Source: CAZHFW01 sp964531675 (GTDB lineage: Bacteria > Planctomycetota > Phycisphaerae > Phycisphaerales > UBA1924). Taken from it: a DNA stretch of 36,374 bases. Below the pieces are notes generated by a model. It made no database searches, was not told the origin of the DNA, and saw nothing but the letters and a program-made list of their open reading frames with translations. Position 1 is the stretch's first letter. Every line of letters begins with the position of its first letter. Below, one piece after another: positions 34,932-36,374 of this stretch. The stretch lies in assembly GCA_964531675.1 (NCBI GenBank), contig CAZHFW010000037.1, positions 1 to 36,374 on the forward strand, written 5' to 3'. The position numbers were made by a program, and so were the translations under genes.

Positions 34932-35182
34932 GTTCCCGCTCTGCGCCTTCGGAAAGCCCCGGCCAGCCGCCGCTGCGAGGCAAAATCAGCCCGGGAAACA
35001 GCACAAAACCCAGCCATCCAAGGCCAGGGTCACCAGAAAGCCCCGCTCAAGAGTCGTGCCCCGCTGGCTCCCCGCCAGCCGGATCTGCCCCAAGGTCAGA
35101 GGTCACGCAGCCAATCGCCCGCAACCCCCGCCCCAAGCCAAGGTGTCGCCCAATCCCGGAAGGATCTCCAGTCCGCGACCAC

Positions 35183-35204
35183 CCACGCCCTCAGCGGGGC
35201 GTGG
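35183..35204. repeat. GC hairpin downstream of phnA-like gene
   Basis: Inverted repeat CCACGCCC (35183-35190) and GGGCGTGG (35197-35204) with a 6-base loop. It lies 177 bases after the stop of the minus-strand zinc-ribbon gene. No U-run follows on that strand, so a terminator role is weak. Confidence 0.35.
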
Positions 35205-35380
35205 TAATTCGGAGAATGGTGGGGGACAAGGCCGGTTGCATGGGGAGAAGTATCGGCGGAAGTGGGGAGTGGGTCAAGGCTTCTGTCGCTCCAGCACGGC
35301 CAGCCACCTTCGGGGCCCCGACCAGCGTCCCCGGAAGCCGAAGGCCACTCCGTCCGCGCGTGCAAGCCAAGCCCGTGGGC

Positions 35381-35743
35381 TCATCGCGCCTTCCGGACGA
35401 ACTCCGACTTGAGCTGCATCGCCCCAATGCCCTCGATCTTGCAATCGATGTCGTGGTCGCCATCCACCAGGCGGATGTTCTTGACCTTGGTGCCGCCCTT
35501 GACCACGAGCGAGGACCCCTTCACCTTCAGGTCTTTGATGACGATCACCGTGTCCCCGGTCTGCAGGACGTTCCCATTGGCGTCGCGCACCGCGGTGTCC
35601 TCGGGAGCTTCTTCCTCCTCTGACTTGGCGGTTTCGCCCTTCGCGAGCGTCCACTCATGAGAGCACGACGGACAAACCAGAAGCGAGCCATCGAGATAGG
35701 TGAAGTCGGCGTCGCACTTGGGGCACTTTGGAAGTTCGCTCAT
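35381..35743 (-). CDS. PhnA/YjdM-like zinc-ribbon protein
   Basis: A 120-residue protein of the PhnA (YjdM) family. The N-terminal zinc ribbon has the pairs CPKC (Cys7/Cys10) and CPSC (Cys24/Cys27). An acidic linker (KSEEEEAPED) follows, and then the conserved C-terminal SH3-like part with GDTVIVIKDLKVKGSSLVVKGG and DIDCKIEGIGAMQLKSEFVRK. Despite the name, the family is not required for phosphonate breakdown and its function is unclear. No phosphonate genes lie near. The start ATG at 35743 lacks a strong ribosome site. It appears monocistronic. Confidence 0.93.
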   Translation of the reverse strand: MSELPKCPKCDADFTYLDGSLLVCPSCSHEWTLAKGETAKSEEEEAPEDTAVRDANGNVLQTGDTVIVIKDLKVKGSSLVVKGGTKVKNIRLVDGDHDIDCKIEGIGAMQLKSEFVRKAR

Positions 35744-36129
35744 GGAGAGTCTGGCCTCATGCCTTCCGGGATTGGAAGGGGCCGATCATACGGACGTACA
35801 AGTCCGCTGGCTCGCCCTCGTCGATAGCCCGAGCAAGTCCGCCCCCAGAACCCTCCTCCGGAGGGTTCGTGTGCCGGCCATGCTCCAAGCCCGTCGCGTG
35901 CGAGCCCCCAAAGCAAAGTATCCCCGCACGCGCGGGCCTTCGTTCAGTTGATCTCCCGATCAATCCTCACACGTGCTCAAGGATCGCCTGCGTCCGGATC
36001 ACCACAGCGCCGTCGGCAAGCAAGTGACAAGCCTCTGCATTTCGCTCGGAGCCGGTCACTCCGCAGTTGGCTAACATTTCATGCCTCGGGACAACTGAAT
36101 CCCGCTCCACCCGCTCGCAAGGAAGATGC
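35744..36129. other. Intergenic region with a strong hairpin
   Basis: 386 bases between divergent genes. A perfect 9-bp inverted repeat, GAACCCTCC (35848-35856), TCC, GGAGGGTTC (35860-35868), is the only clear structure; no T-run follows on either strand. No tRNA or convincing gene was found. The stretch is less GC-rich near 35940-36090, which may hold promoters. Confidence 0.4.
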
Positions 36130-36374
36130 ATGGAAGGCAGACACGCGACCATCACTCCGGATCAGGTCTTTGAGCTGCGTGGTCCTCGTGTGGCGATTAC
36201 GTCGTGGTGGTGGATGGTGTACGCCACGGCCGTGAAGAACGATGTGCGTCTGCAGCGAAGCATCTGGGATGGCGACTACGCGGGGAGTGGCCCACTTTCA
36301 ATTCGTGTCGAGGGAGGTCGCCGGCCTCCTGAGATGTTCAACTGCGGAGAGGCGATTGTGAGTGCAGCACTGCT
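36130..36374 (+). CDS. Unrecognised protein, 3'-partial
   Basis: An ATG at 36130 with AAGGAAG 5-6 bases upstream opens a frame that stays open to the window end (81 codons and two bases). It begins MEGRHATITPDQVFELRG and contains SWWWMVYATAVKNDVRLQRSIWDGDYAG. No family is recognised and no signal peptide is seen. The good ribosome site and non-repetitive composition favour a real gene whose end lies outside the window. Confidence 0.55.
   Translation, partial: MEGRHATITPDQVFELRGPRVAITSWWWMVYATAVKNDVRLQRSIWDGDYAGSGPLSIRVEGGRRPPEMFNCGEAIVSAAL

Larger units (their letters stand above)
34683..35380. other. Long non-coding stretch upstream of ileS
   Basis: Nearly 700 bases without a credible gene. 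It contains the ileS promoter region, an interspersed repeat pair (34869-34931) and a hairpin (35183-35204). Open frames crossing it in all directions lack family resemblance and ribosome sites. No T-box-like specifier structure was convincingly seen upstream of ileS. Confidence 0.45.

Noticed and set aside
34703..35017. Minus-strand frame of 104 codons upstream of ileS
   Set aside because: Consists largely of the translated repeat (GRDAxPT phrases); no ribosome site.
30810..35207. Very long plus-strand frames (666 and 787 codons) opposite the kinase-like gene and ileS
   Set aside because: Arg/His/Val/Leu-rich antisense of ileS; ileS has all class I synthetase motifs.
35744..36129. Hairpin-rich intergenic region considered as a tRNA or small RNA gene
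   Set aside because: No cloverleaf, no T-loop consensus and no T-run; only one isolated stem is visible.

Overview
The window looks like chromosomal DNA of a planctomycete, most likely of the class Phycisphaerae. This is inferred from gene content and high GC, not from a marker gene. The evidence is a dense set of exported Gfo/Idh/MocA oxidoreductases, exported TIM-barrel sugar isomerases, a ThuA-DUF1080 protein, two GH29 alpha-L-fucosidases, a secreted SUMF1-domain protein and a LysW-type lysine cluster. No rRNA, tRNA, CRISPR array, integrase or transposase was recognised.

Layout. (1) 2-3229: a large FtsK/SpoIIIE-type ATPase, possibly entering from upstream, with three P-loop-like modules of which only the middle one keeps Walker motifs. 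(2) 3305-5788, minus: a nucleoside-symporter-type MFS permease and an ApbE-like lipoprotein. (3) 5850-14715, plus: seven closely spaced genes (SUMF1 protein, Gfo/Idh/MocA, TIM-barrel isomerase, GH29, Gfo/Idh/MocA, GH29, hydroxypyruvate-isomerase-like protein) ending in an intrinsic terminator at 14757-14796. (4) 14810-21805, minus: six genes (Gfo/Idh/MocA, ApbE, Gfo/Idh/MocA, membrane-anchored CxxCH protein, TIM-barrel isomerase, ThuA-DUF1080). (5) 22030-23031, plus: a cytosolic TIM-barrel isomerase. (6) 23196-24665: a nitronate-monooxygenase/PfaD-like flavoprotein with an extended -10 promoter and a repeat pair upstream, and a terminator at 24883-24921 downstream. (7) 24971-29150: lysW, lysX, lysY, lysZ and lysK in one tightly packed operon. 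(8) 29151-31414, minus: a sigma-54-activating response regulator and a degenerate kinase-like partner. (9) 31548-34682, minus: ileS. (10) 34683-36374: mostly non-coding sequence with an interspersed repeat pair, a PhnA/YjdM-like zinc-ribbon gene (minus), and the start of an unrecognised gene cut by the window end.

How the genes may work together. Regions 2-5 form one carbohydrate block in which nearly every enzyme carries an export signal: seven Tat signals of the RR-[DE]-F type, plus Sec or lipoprotein signals. The simplest reading is a periplasmic pathway. Fucosidases release sugars, Tat-exported Gfo/Idh/MocA enzymes with pre-bound nicotinamide cofactor oxidise them to keto-sugars, and TIM-barrel and DUF1080 proteins isomerise, eliminate or hydrolyse the keto-glycosides. 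Products would be imported by the MFS permease. A membrane CxxCH protein and two ApbE flavin transferases inside the same block raise the possibility of a redox link to the envelope. That link is inference.

The lysine cluster points to lysine (or ornithine) synthesis on the LysW carrier protein. The other genes needed (lysJ, homocitrate synthase, homoaconitase) are not in the window.
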